Origin: JAENVU01 sp963765075
GTDB lineage: Bacteria; Actinomycetota; Acidimicrobiia; IMCC26256; JAENVU01
Length of the DNA stretch: 64,000 bases
NCBI GenBank assembly: GCA_963765075.1
Contig: CAVXVA010000001.1
Coordinates: 886,952-950,951 of the forward strand
Direction of reading: 5' to 3'
The first letter of the stretch is position 1. The number at the start of each line of letters is the position of its first letter. A program made the translations under genes and the position numbers. The notes below the pieces were generated by a model. It did no database searches. It was not told the origin of the DNA and saw only the letters and a program-made list of their open reading frames with translations. This document shows, in pieces, positions 43,162-53,153 of this stretch.

Positions 43162-44424
43162 ATGCCCTCCCCTTTCGCACCGTTCAAACATCGAGTCTTT
43201 GCCGCCTTCTGGTTCGGCGCGTTCGTCTCCAACATCGGTACGTGGATGGAGACCGTCGGCATCGGGATCTACGTCACCAACGCGACGGGCAAGTCCGGGT
43301 GGACCGGCCTGGTCGCGGCCGCGGGATTCCTGCCCGGAGCGATACTCGGGCCGGTGGGCGGCGCGCTGGCCGACCGACTCCCGCGCAAGGCGGTGCTGAT
43401 CACCACGACGTCGATCCAAACCGCATTGGCCACCGTGCTCACGATCCTGGCTGCGACCGGTTCGCCGAGCCCCGCGCTCGTGACGCTCATCGTGTTCGCC
43501 AGCGGATGTGCCCAGGCGATCGGCTTCCCGACGTACCAGTCACTGTTGCCCGATCTCGTCCCGCCCGAAGACCTGGTCGGCGCGGTCGCGCTCTCGAGCG
43601 CGCAGTGGAACCTGGGCAGAGTCCTCGGGCCCGCGCTCGCCGCCGTGGTCATCGGTATCGGGGGGTACGCGTGGGCCTTCGGCATCAACGCCGTCAGCTT
43701 CCTCGCGGTGATCGCCGCGGTGATGATGCTCACGCTGCCTCCCCCCCGGCCCCATCTCGGTCAGACCATTCGCGCCGCGATCGGCCAGGGCGTCGGGTAC
43801 GTGCGCCGCGACCCCGGTCTGCGGGTCGTCATGGGCTACATGTTCATCAACACGTTCCTCGCCGCACCGTTCATCGCGCTCGTGCCGGCGATGAGCATCA
43901 TCGTGCTCGACGCAGGAGAAGGCGGCACCGGGCTGCTCATCACTGCTCAGGGCATCGGTGCCGTCATCATGGCGCTCAGTCTCGCCCATCTCGCACACCG
44001 ATTCGGCGGCCGCCGCGTCATGCTCGTGGCGTTGTGGGCGCTGCCGCCCGCGCTCGCCACCTACGCCGTCATGCCAAACCTGTGGTCGTCGGCCGTCTCG
44101 CTGTTCTTCGTCGGCCTCATCTACTTCGGCGCGTTGTCGAGCTTCATGAGCATCGCCCAGATCCGCGCGCCCGCCGAGATCCGCGGCCGCATCGTGAGCC
44201 TGCTGGCGGTGGTCCTCGGATCGCTGTATCCGCTCGGTTCGGTCATCCAAGGTCAGGTCGCCGACATGATCGGCCTTCGGGAGACAACGCTGATCGCCGC
44301 GGGACTCATGTTGGCCGCACTCGTGGTCATGAAACTCCGCAACCCCCGCTTCGCCGACGCGCTCGAACTCCCGTCGGCTCCCGTCGCGGTACCGTCCCCA
44401 TCCCTGGAGGAGGTCGCCGAATGA
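43162..44424 (+). CDS. MFS transporter
   Basis: This 420-residue protein has twelve hydrophobic segments and the motif-A-like loop GGALADRLPRKAVL between helices 2 and 3. The N terminus FAAFWFGAFVSNIGTWMETVGIGIYVTN and the GPALAAVVIG segment resemble the MFS_3 (EntS-like) exporter group. A siderophore, drug or metabolite may be the cargo. It overlaps the enoyl-CoA hydratase start by four bases, an unexpected pairing that suggests export of a catabolic or lipid-related compound. Confidence 0.88.
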   Translation: MPSPFAPFKHRVFAAFWFGAFVSNIGTWMETVGIGIYVTNATGKSGWTGLVAAAGFLPGAILGPVGGALADRLPRKAVLITTTSIQTALATVLTILAATGSPSPALVTLIVFASGCAQAIGFPTYQSLLPDLVPPEDLVGAVALSSAQWNLGRVLGPALAAVVIGIGGYAWAFGINAVSFLAVIAAVMMLTLPPPRPHLGQTIRAAIGQGVGYVRRDPGLRVVMGYMFINTFLAAPFIALVPAMSIIVLDAGEGGTGLLITAQGIGAVIMALSLAHLAHRFGGRRVMLVALWALPPALATYAVMPNLWSSAVSLFFVGLIYFGALSSFMSIAQIRAPAEIRGRIVSLLAVVLGSLYPLGSVIQGQVADMIGLRETTLIAAGLMLAALVVMKLRNPRFADALELPSAPVAVPSPSLEEVAE

Positions 44425-45188
44425 CAGCTGTCCAAACCGAACGTAACGGTCGGGTCGGGATCATCCGATTGAACCGACCCGAGGCCCGCAACGCCGTCAA
44501 TGGCGAACTGGCGAATGGCGTCGAGGCCGCGCTCGACGAGTTCGAGGCCGACGCCGACATTCAGGCCGTCATCATCACCGGGACCGGACCGGTCTTCTGC
44601 GCCGGTGCCGACCTGAAGTTGGTCGCGACCGGCAAGGCCGGCGAGATGGCCACCAAGCGCGGCAGCTTCGCGGGTCTCGTCACCCGCGACTTCCCGAAGC
44701 CGCTCATCGCCGCGGTCAACGGCCCGGCGCTCGCCGGGGGGTTCGAGATCGTGCTGTCATGCGACCTCGTCGTCGCCGCGGATCACGCGACGTTCGGTAT
44801 CCCCGAGGTGAAGCGAGGCCTCTTCGCCGCCGCGGGTGGGCTGATCCGCCTCCCCAAGCGGATCCCGCGGGCACTGGCGACCGAGCTGGCCGTGACCGGT
44901 GACCCGATCAGCGCCGACCGCGCCCTGCAACTCGGGTTGGTGAATCGCGTGGTCCCCGCGGATGACGTGATGGACGCCGCGCTCGAACTCGCGGCGCGCA
45001 TCGCCGAGAACGGCCCGCTCGCGATCAAGAACTCGCTCCGAATGGTGCGCGAGGCCGCGGACCTCAGCGAAGCCGACGCGTGGACACGGAGTCACGAACT
45101 GGCCATGGAAGTCTTCGTTTCGAAAGACTCCATCGAGGGGGCAACGGCGTTCGCCGAGAAGCGCCCTCCGAAATGGACCGGCACCTGA
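44421..45188 (+). CDS. Enoyl-CoA hydratase/isomerase family protein (crotonase)
   Basis: This 255-residue protein has the crotonase fold: IITGTGPVFCAGADLK gives the first oxyanion Gly, NGPALAGGFEIVLSCDLVVAADHATFGIPEVKRGLFAAAGGLIRLP gives the second and one catalytic Glu (in GIPEVK). The position of the other Glu is filled by Gly or Ala in AAAGG, so hydration is not certain; isomerase or other crotonase activity is possible. It is co-translated with the MFS transporter and ends 22 bases before the convergent gene. Confidence 0.9.
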   Translation: MTAVQTERNGRVGIIRLNRPEARNAVNGELANGVEAALDEFEADADIQAVIITGTGPVFCAGADLKLVATGKAGEMATKRGSFAGLVTRDFPKPLIAAVNGPALAGGFEIVLSCDLVVAADHATFGIPEVKRGLFAAAGGLIRLPKRIPRALATELAVTGDPISADRALQLGLVNRVVPADDVMDAALELAARIAENGPLAIKNSLRMVREAADLSEADAWTRSHELAMEVFVSKDSIEGATAFAEKRPPKWTGT

Positions 45189-45210
45189 CCGTCGGACCCA
45201 CCACGAGGGT

Positions 45211-46173
45211 TCAGGCCACGTTGCGGGACGCCTGCTGGCGTGCCTCGTGCAATGCGGTGATCGAACCGACCATCGCGAACGCGGCCAGCGACGCCAGGAT
45301 CACCGCGACCGCGCCCACCGTCGCGACGATACGGGCCGCGGTGGTGTCGAAGAGCGCTTGCGCCGGGAAGATCAGCAGCCCGCAGAGCGTGGACGTCAAC
45401 CACAGGATCCACCACCGCTGCACGAGACCACGGGCGGGATCGTCGGCCGGGATCATGTCCATCGCCGACTGGTACGGCCACCAGAAGTTGACGATCGGAA
45501 TGATGAAGGAAAGAGTTCCGAGCAGTGGGCTCCGCCGAGCCGGCAATCCCGACGCCCACGCCGCACGTGCCGCTCGGTAGAACCACATCATGAAGAGCAC
45601 GCCGACGAGGAGTGCGACCGGCAGGACCATTCCGGCCAGGGGACCGGTGTCGGGAGCCCGCAAGTTGGTCGCACCGCCGGGCCGGGTGAGTTCGTCCCAG
45701 TGGGCCACGAACCATTTCGCCTGCGCGGCACTCGAGAACATCCCGGCCGCCTGCACGACGCCCGCGACGATGAGGAGCGGTTGAACCCAGCGCAGGAGCG
45801 ACCGTTCCCTGGCGACGTCGGCCTCGATCGTGACCGGAGCCGCGATCGCGGGCGGCCCGGAAACGTGACCGGTCCAACTCGACCCGTCCCACCAGCGCAG
45901 ACCCGCAATGCCCCAAGGGTCGGGATGCCAACCGGGGACCGCGGCGCCGATCGCCTCGGGCGGAGCCACGACCGGCAGTTCGGCCGCGGCGGTCGGGGTC
46001 GCGACCGTCGGCACCGAATCGAGCGAAGCGTCCGCCGGGGGAACCACACGCGGCGAGTCCCCGTCGCCGACGACGCGCGTCTCGCGCGCCCACGACGAAC
46101 CGTCGAAGAATCGCTCGTGCTCGGTCCCCCATGGGTCGGGGTACCAGCCCGGTTCTCGCGTTGCGTCGGTCAC
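45211..46173 (-). CDS. DUF2510 repeat/DUF4328 membrane protein
   Basis: This 320-residue protein starts with two DUF2510 units, GWYPDPWGTEHERFFDGSSW and GWHPDPWGIAGLRWWDGSSW, about 80 residues apart and joined by a Pro/Ala-rich linker. The rest has about five membrane segments with the DUF4328 pattern (FMMWFYRAARAA and IVNFWWPYQSAMDMI). Both domains are common in actinobacteria and have no known function. The GTG start is chosen because the first DUF2510 begins ten residues later; the frame runs on upstream without family similarity. Confidence 0.83.
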   Translation of the reverse strand: MTDATREPGWYPDPWGTEHERFFDGSSWARETRVVGDGDSPRVVPPADASLDSVPTVATPTAAAELPVVAPPEAIGAAVPGWHPDPWGIAGLRWWDGSSWTGHVSGPPAIAAPVTIEADVARERSLLRWVQPLLIVAGVVQAAGMFSSAAQAKWFVAHWDELTRPGGATNLRAPDTGPLAGMVLPVALLVGVLFMMWFYRAARAAWASGLPARRSPLLGTLSFIIPIVNFWWPYQSAMDMIPADDPARGLVQRWWILWLTSTLCGLLIFPAQALFDTTAARIVATVGAVAVILASLAAFAMVGSITALHEARQQASRNVA

Positions 46174-46259
46174 TCGAACTCCCTCTCGTTGCGTGCCATG
46201 CTCGCGCAGATGGTCACTCGAGACGGGCTCGCGGTCGGAATGCCTTGCGGGAGATGCCA

Positions 46260-47252
46260 ATGAAGGTCCCCGAGGTCCCGACCCCCGCGCTCATCGTCGA
46301 CGTCGCGACCTTGGACCACAACCTCGCCACCATGGCGGCCGCGCGGCCGGGCGATAGCTGCCGCCCTCACGTCAAGGCCCACAAGACCACGGCCCTCGCG
46401 GCCCGGCAGGCTGCGGTCGGCCACCTCGGGTTCACCGCCGCGACGCCGCGTGAGGTCCTCGGACTCGCCGCGGCGGGCCTCGGTCATGATCTGCTCCTGG
46501 CCAACGAGACCCTCGACCTCGAGCGCCTGGCTGCGATGGCGACCTGCGGAGCACGCGTCACGATCGCGGTCGACTCGCCCGAGACAATTGCCGCGGCCGC
46601 CGCCGCCGGAATCCGCGAGGTCCTCATCGACGTCAACGTCGGGCTGCCTCGCTGCGGATGCGAACCCGCGGCCGCCGGTTCGCTGGCCGACGCGGCCCGA
46701 CAGAGTGGCCTCGAGGTTCGCGGCGTCATGGGCTACGAGGGCCACGCGTACTTGTACGAAGATCGCGCCGAGCGCGCGCTGGCAACCACGCTGGCGATGG
46801 CCCAGCTGCAGATCGCAGCCGATCAGGTCGGCGGCGACATCATCTCCGCCGGGGCCACCGGCACCTACGACCTCAACCTGACCGCGACGGAGATCCAGGC
46901 CGGGTCGTACGCGTTGATGGACACCGCGTTCGCCGCGTTCATCCCCGAGTTCCGGCCTGCCGTGTGGATCGAGGCCACTGTCATCAGCGTATCGGCCAAG
47001 TTCGCGGTCGCCGATTGCGGGCTGAAGGCACTCGGGATGGACCACGGCAACCCGACCGTCGACGGGGGTCGGGTCCTGATCGTCTCCGACGAGCACTTGA
47101 CGTTCCGACCGGAGCGTCAAGCCCACGTCGGTGAACGCGTCCGGGTCTGGCCGGCGCACATCGACCCGACGGTGGCGTATCACGACCGCATGCACCTGGC
47201 CGACGGGGACGACATCATCGATGTCTGGAGCGTCGACCTCCGCGGTTGGTGA
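46260..47252 (+). CDS. D-threonine aldolase/D-serine dehydratase-like PLP enzyme
   Basis: This 330-residue protein has the alanine-racemase-like TIM barrel with the PLP lysine in RPHVKAHKT near residue 39, VNVGLPRCG, GYEGHAYLYEDRAERA and SAGATGTYDL. Near the C terminus HIDPTVAYHD places His-x-Asp where, from memory, D-threonine aldolases bind Mn; the D-serine dehydratase branch has His-x-Cys there. That favours an aldolase that splits a D-3-hydroxy amino acid into glycine and an aldehyde. It heads a plus-strand run with three amidases, so a substrate released from an amide is plausible. The ATG has a GGGAG site upstream. Confidence 0.87.
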   Translation: MKVPEVPTPALIVDVATLDHNLATMAAARPGDSCRPHVKAHKTTALAARQAAVGHLGFTAATPREVLGLAAAGLGHDLLLANETLDLERLAAMATCGARVTIAVDSPETIAAAAAAGIREVLIDVNVGLPRCGCEPAAAGSLADAARQSGLEVRGVMGYEGHAYLYEDRAERALATTLAMAQLQIAADQVGGDIISAGATGTYDLNLTATEIQAGSYALMDTAFAAFIPEFRPAVWIEATVISVSAKFAVADCGLKALGMDHGNPTVDGGRVLIVSDEHLTFRPERQAHVGERVRVWPAHIDPTVAYHDRMHLADGDDIIDVWSVDLRGW

Positions 47253-47303
47253 GTGACCCCGCGATCCGAGCGCTTCGACGCCTCGGTGGCCTAGCGTGCC
47301 GGG

Positions 47304-48767
47304 ATGTTTGATGCTGCGTCGGACGCCGTCGCGACTGCCGAACTGATTCGCACCGGCGAGATCTCGCCGCTCGAAGCCGTCGACGCGGCGATCGACCGCA
47401 TCGAGGCCGTCAACCCGGACCTCAACGCCGTCATCCGTGAGCGGTTCGACGCGGCCCGCGTCGAGGCCAGGGAGCCATTGCCCGACGGCCCCTTCCGCGG
47501 TGTGCCGATCCTGTTCAAGGACCTCGGATGTGAGGTGGCCGGCGAGTCGATCTACGACGGCATGCAGTGTTTGAAGGATGCCGACTACCGGGCCGACCGG
47601 ACGGATCCGCTTGCGCAGCAGTTTCTCGACGCCGGCTTCGTCTGGCTCGGCCGGACCAACACGCCCGAAATCGGCCTGCTCCCCACCACCGAACCCGACA
47701 CCTACGGCGCGACCCACAACCCGTGGAAGCCCGGGTTCACCCCCGGCGGTTCGAGCGGCGGGTCCGCCGCCGCGGTCGCCAGCGGCATGGTTCCGGCCGC
47801 CCACGCCAACGACGGTGGCGGATCGATTCGCATCCCGGCGTCCTGTTGTGGACTCGTCGGTTTGAAACCGACCCGAGGCCGCGTGCCGATGGGTGGATCC
47901 GCGAACGAGATCGCCAACTTCCTTGTCGCCGAAGGGGTGGTGAGTCGAACCGTTCGCGACACTGCCGCCATTCTCGACGTGCTCTCTGCCCCGCGACGCG
48001 GGACCCCCACCCGCCCGCCGGCACCTTCCCAGCCTTACGCAACTTTGATGGGGATCGACCCGGGACCGCTCCGGATCGGCGTACTGGCCGACAACCCGCA
48101 GGACCGAGGCAGTCTGCACCACGACTGTGTCGCGGCAGTCGAGGCGACCGCCGCGCTCCTCGCCGGGTTGGGTCATCACCTCGAGTCGGCGTGTCCGGTC
48201 GAGTGGACCGACCCCGAGGCAGTGTTCCGGTTCAGCTCGGTGTGGGCGGCCGACTGTGCGGCGTCGGTCGACGCGTGGGCGACCAAACTCGGCCGACCGC
48301 TCACCGAGGACGACATCGAGCCGCTCACCTGGAAGCTCGCGGCGATCGGCCGGGGCGTCTCGGGGCCGCAGTTCATCGCCACGGTCTCGGAGGCAATGAG
48401 TCTTGCTCGCGATGCCGGCCAACTCTGGCGGCTCGACCCCTCGGAAGCGGGTGACGGTCTCGACCTCATCGTGAGTCCGACCCTCGCCGAACCGCCGCTC
48501 GCGCACGGGAACTTCCCGGGGACCCGCGAACGACCGCTCGACGGCTTCATCCGCGCCGGAGCGTTCGTGCCGTTCACCACCCAAGCGAACGTCTCCGGCC
48601 AACCCGCCATCAGTCTGCCGATGCACTGGACCGCCGACGGTCTGCCCGTCGGGGTCCAGCTCATGGCGAACTTCGGCCGCGAGGATCTGCTGATCCAAGT
48701 CGCCGCCCAGCTCGAGGCCGCGGCACCGTGGTCCGATCGCCGTCCCACCGTCCACACGTTCGCCTGA
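47304..48767 (+). CDS. Amidase (amidase-signature family), first of three
   Basis: This 487-residue enzyme has the Ser-cisSer-Lys triad: Lys in GVPILFKDLG near residue 73, the first Ser in TPGGSSGGSAAAVASG and the nucleophile in NDGGGSIRIPASCCGLVGLKPTRGR. It would hydrolyse an amide to a carboxylate and ammonia. Its closest relatives in this window are the next two genes, which share the opening pattern DATAQAALV.TGE/D. and the SSGGS region, so the three arose by tandem duplication. It follows the PLP enzyme by 51 bases. The substrate is unknown. Confidence 0.92.
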   Translation: MFDAASDAVATAELIRTGEISPLEAVDAAIDRIEAVNPDLNAVIRERFDAARVEAREPLPDGPFRGVPILFKDLGCEVAGESIYDGMQCLKDADYRADRTDPLAQQFLDAGFVWLGRTNTPEIGLLPTTEPDTYGATHNPWKPGFTPGGSSGGSAAAVASGMVPAAHANDGGGSIRIPASCCGLVGLKPTRGRVPMGGSANEIANFLVAEGVVSRTVRDTAAILDVLSAPRRGTPTRPPAPSQPYATLMGIDPGPLRIGVLADNPQDRGSLHHDCVAAVEATAALLAGLGHHLESACPVEWTDPEAVFRFSSVWAADCAASVDAWATKLGRPLTEDDIEPLTWKLAAIGRGVSGPQFIATVSEAMSLARDAGQLWRLDPSEAGDGLDLIVSPTLAEPPLAHGNFPGTRERPLDGFIRAGAFVPFTTQANVSGQPAISLPMHWTADGLPVGVQLMANFGREDLLIQVAAQLEAAAPWSDRRPTVHTFA

Positions 48768-48786
48768 CCAACCTCCCGGAGACCCT

Positions 48787-50236
48787 GTGACCGATGCCCC
48801 CGACCTCGTCTCACTCGACGCCACCGCCCAAGCCGCACTGGTGGCCAACGGTGACGCGACGGCGACCGAACTCGTCGAGGCCGCGATCGCCCGCGTCGAA
48901 CAGGTCAACCCCGACCTGAACGCGGTGATCCACCCGCTCTACGAACGCGCGCGGTCCCAGGCCGCGGGGTCGTTGTCCGGACCCTTCGCCGGAGTACCGA
49001 TCGTGGTCAAGGATCTCGACGGCGAACTGGCCGGCGCGCCGCTCCACCTCGGCAACAGGCTTTTGAAGTCGATCAGCTACACCGCGACGGTGAACTCATA
49101 CCTGTTCGACAAGCTGGAGCAGGCCGGGTTCGTCATCATCGGGAAAACCAACACTCCGGAATTCGGCCTGCAGGTGACCACCGAACCCCATGCGTACGGC
49201 GCGACTCGAAACCCGTGGGATCCCGAGCGCAGCACCGGTGGATCGAGCGGCGGTTCGGCCGCCGCGGTCGCCAGCGGCATGGTGCCGGTCGGCCATGCGG
49301 GCGACGGCGGCGGATCGATTCGCGTACCGTCGAGCGAGTGCGGACTCGTCGGTCTCAAGCCTTCACGCGGACGCGTATCGGTCGGACCGCACGACGGCGA
49401 GGTGTGGAACGGTCTCGTCGTCGCGGCACGTGGTGACCCGCACCGTGCGCGATTCCGCGGCGATTCTCGACCTCGTCGCCGGACGGATGCCGGGCGACCC
49501 GTACTCGGCACCGCCACCGGTGCGACCGTTCCTCGCCGCGGTCGGCGCCGAGGTCGGTCCCTTGCGCATCGGCCTGCGCACGACCGCACCGGGCGGTATC
49601 TGCGAGGTCAACCCCGAAGTCGTGGCGGCGACCGAGGCGGCGGCCCGCGCCCTCGAGGCCCTGGGGCACACCGTGGAGATCGCGGCACCCGAAGCGCTCG
49701 ACGACGCAGAACTCATCACGGCCTTCCTCAGCGTCGTCGCCGCGAACGGCCTCGGCGTGGTCACCGATTTGGAACGCATGGCCGGCCGGCCGGTGACGGC
49801 GGCGGATGTCGAACCGGGCACGTGGGCGCTCGCCGAGGCCGGTCGGGAGGTGACTGCGCTGCAATTCCTGCAAACGATCCACACCGCTCACGCGTGGACA
49901 CGACGCATGCTGGAATGGTGGCACTCCGGCTATGACCTCCTGCTCACCCCGACGCTCGCCGATGTCCCGCCGCTGCTCGGCACGCTGAACCCCATCGATG
50001 GCGACCCGGCCATGAACACCATCCTGCAAACGCCGTACGCGATCTTCGCGGCCGGTTTCAACGTGTCGGGCCAGCCCGCGATCTCGGTGCCCACGGGCAT
50101 GAGCGCATCCGGGCTGCCGATCGGCATCCAACTCGTCGCCGCGGCCGATCGGGAAGACCAGTTGCTCGGAGTCGCCGCCCAACTCGAGACGGCGATGCCA
50201 TGGGCCGATCGGCGGCCCGGAATCTTCGCCACCTGA
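48787..50236 (+). pseudogene. Amidase, second of three, with one apparent frameshift
   Basis: The gene encodes an amidase through VWNGLVVA in frame 1 and then HVVTRTVRDSAAILDLVAGR in frame 2. Dropping one G at 49425-49426 joins the two into a 482-residue protein, nearly the same length as its neighbours (487 and 480). The Lys (VVKDLDGE), the cis-Ser (STGGSSGGSAAAV) and the nucleophile Ser (GDGGGSIRVPSSE) are all present in the first part. It may be a sequencing error in a run of G, or a recent mutation. The GTG start follows a GGAGA site. Expected function is amide hydrolysis. Confidence 0.82.
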
Positions 50237-50248
50237 AGGAGTACCTGA

Positions 50249-51691
50249 ATGGGAGATCCACTTGCCCAACTCGACGCCACCGCGCAGGCCGAGTTGGTCC
50301 GCACCGGCGAGGTGACCGCCGCCGAACTGGTCGACGCGGCGATTGCGCGTATCGAGGCCGTCGATCCCCAGGTCCGTGCGTTCACCACCACTCGGTTCGA
50401 TGCCGCTCGCTCGGAGGTCGCGCACCCGTTGCCCCAGGGTCCCTTCACCGGCGTGCCCTTCGCGTTGAAGGATCTCTCTTGCACGCTCGCCGGCGAACCG
50501 GCGTACGACGGCGTGCCCGTTCTCAAGCAGGAGGACTGGCGCGCACCCATCACCAGCAACCTCGCCGCGCGCTTCCAGGCCGCCGGCTTGGTCATCGTCG
50601 GTCGGACGAGCAGTCCCGAACTCGGCATCATGCCGACGACCGAGCCGCTCGCGTTTGGGCCTACTCACAATCCCTGGGATCTGAGCCGGACACCCGGAGG
50701 GTCGAGCGGCGGGTCGGCCGCGGCCGTCGCTGCGGGGCTCGTCCCCTTCGCCCACGCGTCTGACGGCGGCGGCTCCATCCGTATCCCCGCCGCCTGTTGC
50801 GGTCTCGTCGGACTCAAGACGTCGCGCGGTCGGACGTCGGTCGGGCCGGCCAGCGACGAAATCGGACGACCGCTCTCGGTGCAGTTCGCAGTGACGCGGT
50901 CGGTCCGGGACGCGGCTGCGCTGCTCGACGCGGTGGCCGGGCCCGCGGTGGGCGATCCGATCTCGCCGTCCCCACCCGAGCGGCCCTACATCGACGCGTT
51001 GACCACGCTCATCGCGGCGCCGTTGCGCATCGGCATCATGACCACGATGCCGGGCACCACCGACCTCGCCGACGCCGAATCGGTCGGGGTCACCGAAGCC
51101 GTCGGTCGCCACCTCGAAGCCGCGGGGCACATTCTCGAGGTCGCCCACCCGGCCGCGTTCGACGAGTCCGAGCGCATGACCGCCTTCCTCCCGATCTGGT
51201 CGGCGATGGCGGCGTCGAACGTGATGGCGATCGAACGCAAGATCGGCCGCCCGGTCGTCGAGGGCGACATCGAACCGCTCACGTGGATCCTCGCCGAGAG
51301 CGGCCGGAACACCAACGGCGGCGAACTCATGGACGCCATGCTGGCCATGGGCGCCTTCAGTCGTCGCTTCCTGCAATGGTGGGCCGACGGGTTCGACCTC
51401 CTCCTCACCCCCACGCTGGGCGAGTTCCCTCCCGAACTCGGGGTGCTCCAGACGCCGGCCGAACCGTTCGTCGGATTCGGACGCGGAGGCACGTTCACGC
51501 CATTCACCCCGGTCACCAACCAGACCGGCCAGCCCGCGATCTCGTTACCGCTCGGACAGAGTGCTTCCGGATTGCCGATCGGCGTACACCTCATCGCGGC
51601 GCCGGGACGGGAAGACCTCCTGCTCGGTCTGGGCGCGCAGCTGGAAGTCGGCATGCCGTGGGCAAGCCGGATCGCGCCGGTCCATGCCTGA
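50249..51691 (+). CDS. Amidase (amidase-signature family), third of three
   Basis: This 480-residue enzyme has Lys in GVPFALKDLS, the cis-Ser in TPGGSSGGSAAAVAAG and the nucleophile in SDGGGSIRIPAACCGLVGLKTSRGR. Its start follows the second amidase by 12 bases and an AAGGAG site. Its stop overlaps the AtuA gene by eight bases, which ties the amidases to that gene. The substrate pocket region after residue 200 differs from its two sisters, so the three may accept different amides. Confidence 0.92.
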   Translation: MGDPLAQLDATAQAELVRTGEVTAAELVDAAIARIEAVDPQVRAFTTTRFDAARSEVAHPLPQGPFTGVPFALKDLSCTLAGEPAYDGVPVLKQEDWRAPITSNLAARFQAAGLVIVGRTSSPELGIMPTTEPLAFGPTHNPWDLSRTPGGSSGGSAAAVAAGLVPFAHASDGGGSIRIPAACCGLVGLKTSRGRTSVGPASDEIGRPLSVQFAVTRSVRDAAALLDAVAGPAVGDPISPSPPERPYIDALTTLIAAPLRIGIMTTMPGTTDLADAESVGVTEAVGRHLEAAGHILEVAHPAAFDESERMTAFLPIWSAMAASNVMAIERKIGRPVVEGDIEPLTWILAESGRNTNGGELMDAMLAMGAFSRRFLQWWADGFDLLLTPTLGEFPPELGVLQTPAEPFVGFGRGGTFTPFTPVTNQTGQPAISLPLGQSASGLPIGVHLIAAPGREDLLLGLGAQLEVGMPWASRIAPVHA

Positions 51692-52946
51692 GCGGGCCGT
51701 CCGACTCGGCGGCGGTCAAGGGTTCTACGGCGACACGCCGCGGGCGGTGCAGGGTCTCCTCGACGCCGGGATCGACTATCTCTGCCTCGAAGCCCTCGCG
51801 GAACTCACGCTCGCGATCCTGCAGAAGGACCGCGCCCGCGACGAGACCCTCGGCTACACCCGCGATCTCCCCCGCTACCTCGGTGCGGCCATGCCGGCGA
51901 TCCTGGACGGACGCACGAAGGTCATCACGAACTCCGGCGGCATCAACCCACGCGCGGCGGCCCACGCGGCGATCGCGACCGCGAAGCAGATGGGCGGGTC
52001 CGGACTGAAGGTCGCCACGGTGCTCGGCGACGATCTCATGGGCCGGTTGCCAGAGGTCAAGGGGGCCGCGGCGTCCGGGTTGGCCAACCTCGAGACCGGC
52101 GCCGCCTTCGACACCATGGGCGGTGATGCGCTGTTCTTCTCCGCGTACATCGGCGCGTTCCCGATCGCGGAGGCGCTCGATCAGGGTGCCGACATCGTGA
52201 TCACCGGCCGGGTGGCCGACGCCGCCCTGTTCCTCGGTCCGCTGATCCACGAGTTCGGGTGGTCTCGTGGCGACTGGGACCATCTCGCGGCCGGCATCCT
52301 GGTCGGGCACCTCCTGGAATGTTCCGGACAGGTCGCGGGTGGGAACTTCAGCGGTGAGTGGTGGACCGTCCCCGAACCCTGGAAGCTCCCCTACCCCATC
52401 GCCGAGGTGACGGCCGACGGGACCGCGATCATCACCAAGCCCCCCGACTCCGGAGGGCGGGTCGATCTCGACACCGTGCGCCACCAGTTGTTGTACGAGG
52501 TCCACGATCCCGCCGCGTATCTGTCGCCCGACGTCGTGGCCGACTTCACGTCGGCTCGGTTCACCGACCTCGGGAACGACCGGGTCGAAGTGCGCGACGT
52601 GCGGGGCACACCGGCGACCGATTCGTACAAGGCACTGCTCGCGTATCCCGCCGGCTGGTCCGGTGAGACCCGGGTCGCATTCTCGTGGCCGGACGCGTCC
52701 GAGAAGGCCGAAGCCCTCACCGCGATCTTCATGCAACGGGTCGAGATGGCCGGTCTCGTCGTCGATCAGTGGGAGGTCGAGATGTGGGGGGTCAACGCCC
52801 TGGGCGGCGACACCGTCCCACCGACCGACGCGGAACCACCCGAGGTGGTGGCGCGCATCGCCTGGCGCTGCGCCGATCAGAAGACCGCGGCGAGCGTGGG
52901 GCGCGAACTCGTCCCGCTCGCGCTCGGCGCGCCCCCGCAGGAATGA
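51684..52946 (+). CDS. AtuA family protein (DUF1446), N-terminal domain
   Basis: This 420-residue protein matches the N-terminal domain of AtuA-like proteins: VRLGGGQGFYGDTPRAVQGLLDAGIDYLCLEALAELTLAIL, TNSGGINPRAAAHA, VVLGDDL-like segments and DIVITGRVADAALFLGPLIHEFGW. AtuA is required for breakdown of acyclic terpenes such as citronellol in Pseudomonas, but the chemistry is not settled. Complete AtuA proteins carry a further C-terminal ferredoxin-like domain; here that domain is a separate gene about 200 bases downstream. It overlaps the third amidase, so amide and AtuA steps are probably linked. Confidence 0.85.
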   Translation: MPERAVRLGGGQGFYGDTPRAVQGLLDAGIDYLCLEALAELTLAILQKDRARDETLGYTRDLPRYLGAAMPAILDGRTKVITNSGGINPRAAAHAAIATAKQMGGSGLKVATVLGDDLMGRLPEVKGAAASGLANLETGAAFDTMGGDALFFSAYIGAFPIAEALDQGADIVITGRVADAALFLGPLIHEFGWSRGDWDHLAAGILVGHLLECSGQVAGGNFSGEWWTVPEPWKLPYPIAEVTADGTAIITKPPDSGGRVDLDTVRHQLLYEVHDPAAYLSPDVVADFTSARFTDLGNDRVEVRDVRGTPATDSYKALLAYPAGWSGETRVAFSWPDASEKAEALTAIFMQRVEMAGLVVDQWEVEMWGVNALGGDTVPPTDAEPPEVVARIAWRCADQKTAASVGRELVPLALGAPPQE

Positions 52947-53059
52947 CCGGCATCGGCCGAGGCGGCGGCGCCCCCACCGAACTCCTGGGCATCTGGCCCA
53001 CCCTGGTCGACAAGTCCCTCGTCGACCCCGGCGTGTCAATCACACTGCAGGAGGTGTGA
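52943..53059 (+). CDS. 38-codon ORF resembling the AtuA inter-domain linker
   Basis: The ORF overlaps the AtuA stop (ATGA) and encodes a 38-residue peptide containing TELLGIWPTLVDKSLVDPGV. That stretch looks like the linker that, in single-chain AtuA proteins, joins the large domain to the ferredoxin-like domain. It may therefore be a broken piece of a formerly fused gene, or a real coupling peptide. It was too short for a family assignment, and the call is by eye. Confidence 0.45.
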   Translation: MTGIGRGGGAPTELLGIWPTLVDKSLVDPGVSITLQEV

Positions 53060-53153
53060 TGCACCGAGCGCAGCGAGCAGCTCGGGAGCGTCCCGACCCG
53101 GCACCGGCTGTTCAACCACCGAGCGGACGAGCCAAAGAGCAGGAGGTGTGATG
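53047..53153. repeat. 15-bp direct repeat flanking a 77-bp GC-rich insert
   Basis: GCAGGAGGTGTGATG occurs at 53047-53061 and again at 53139-53153, carrying a strong ribosome site each time. The first copy sits at the end of the linker ORF, and the second gives the ribosome site and start of the ferredoxin-like gene. The 77 bases between them contain GAGCGCAGCGAGC-type palindromic sequence of the sort common between genes of this lineage. A small insertion with target duplication could explain it. Confidence 0.6.

Noticed and set aside
46170..48908. 912-codon open frame on the minus strand
   Set aside because: It is antisense to the PLP enzyme and the first amidase, both with clear family motifs, and its translation is rich in Arg, Gly and Asp with no domain. 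Long antisense frames are expected in DNA with very high GC at third codon positions.
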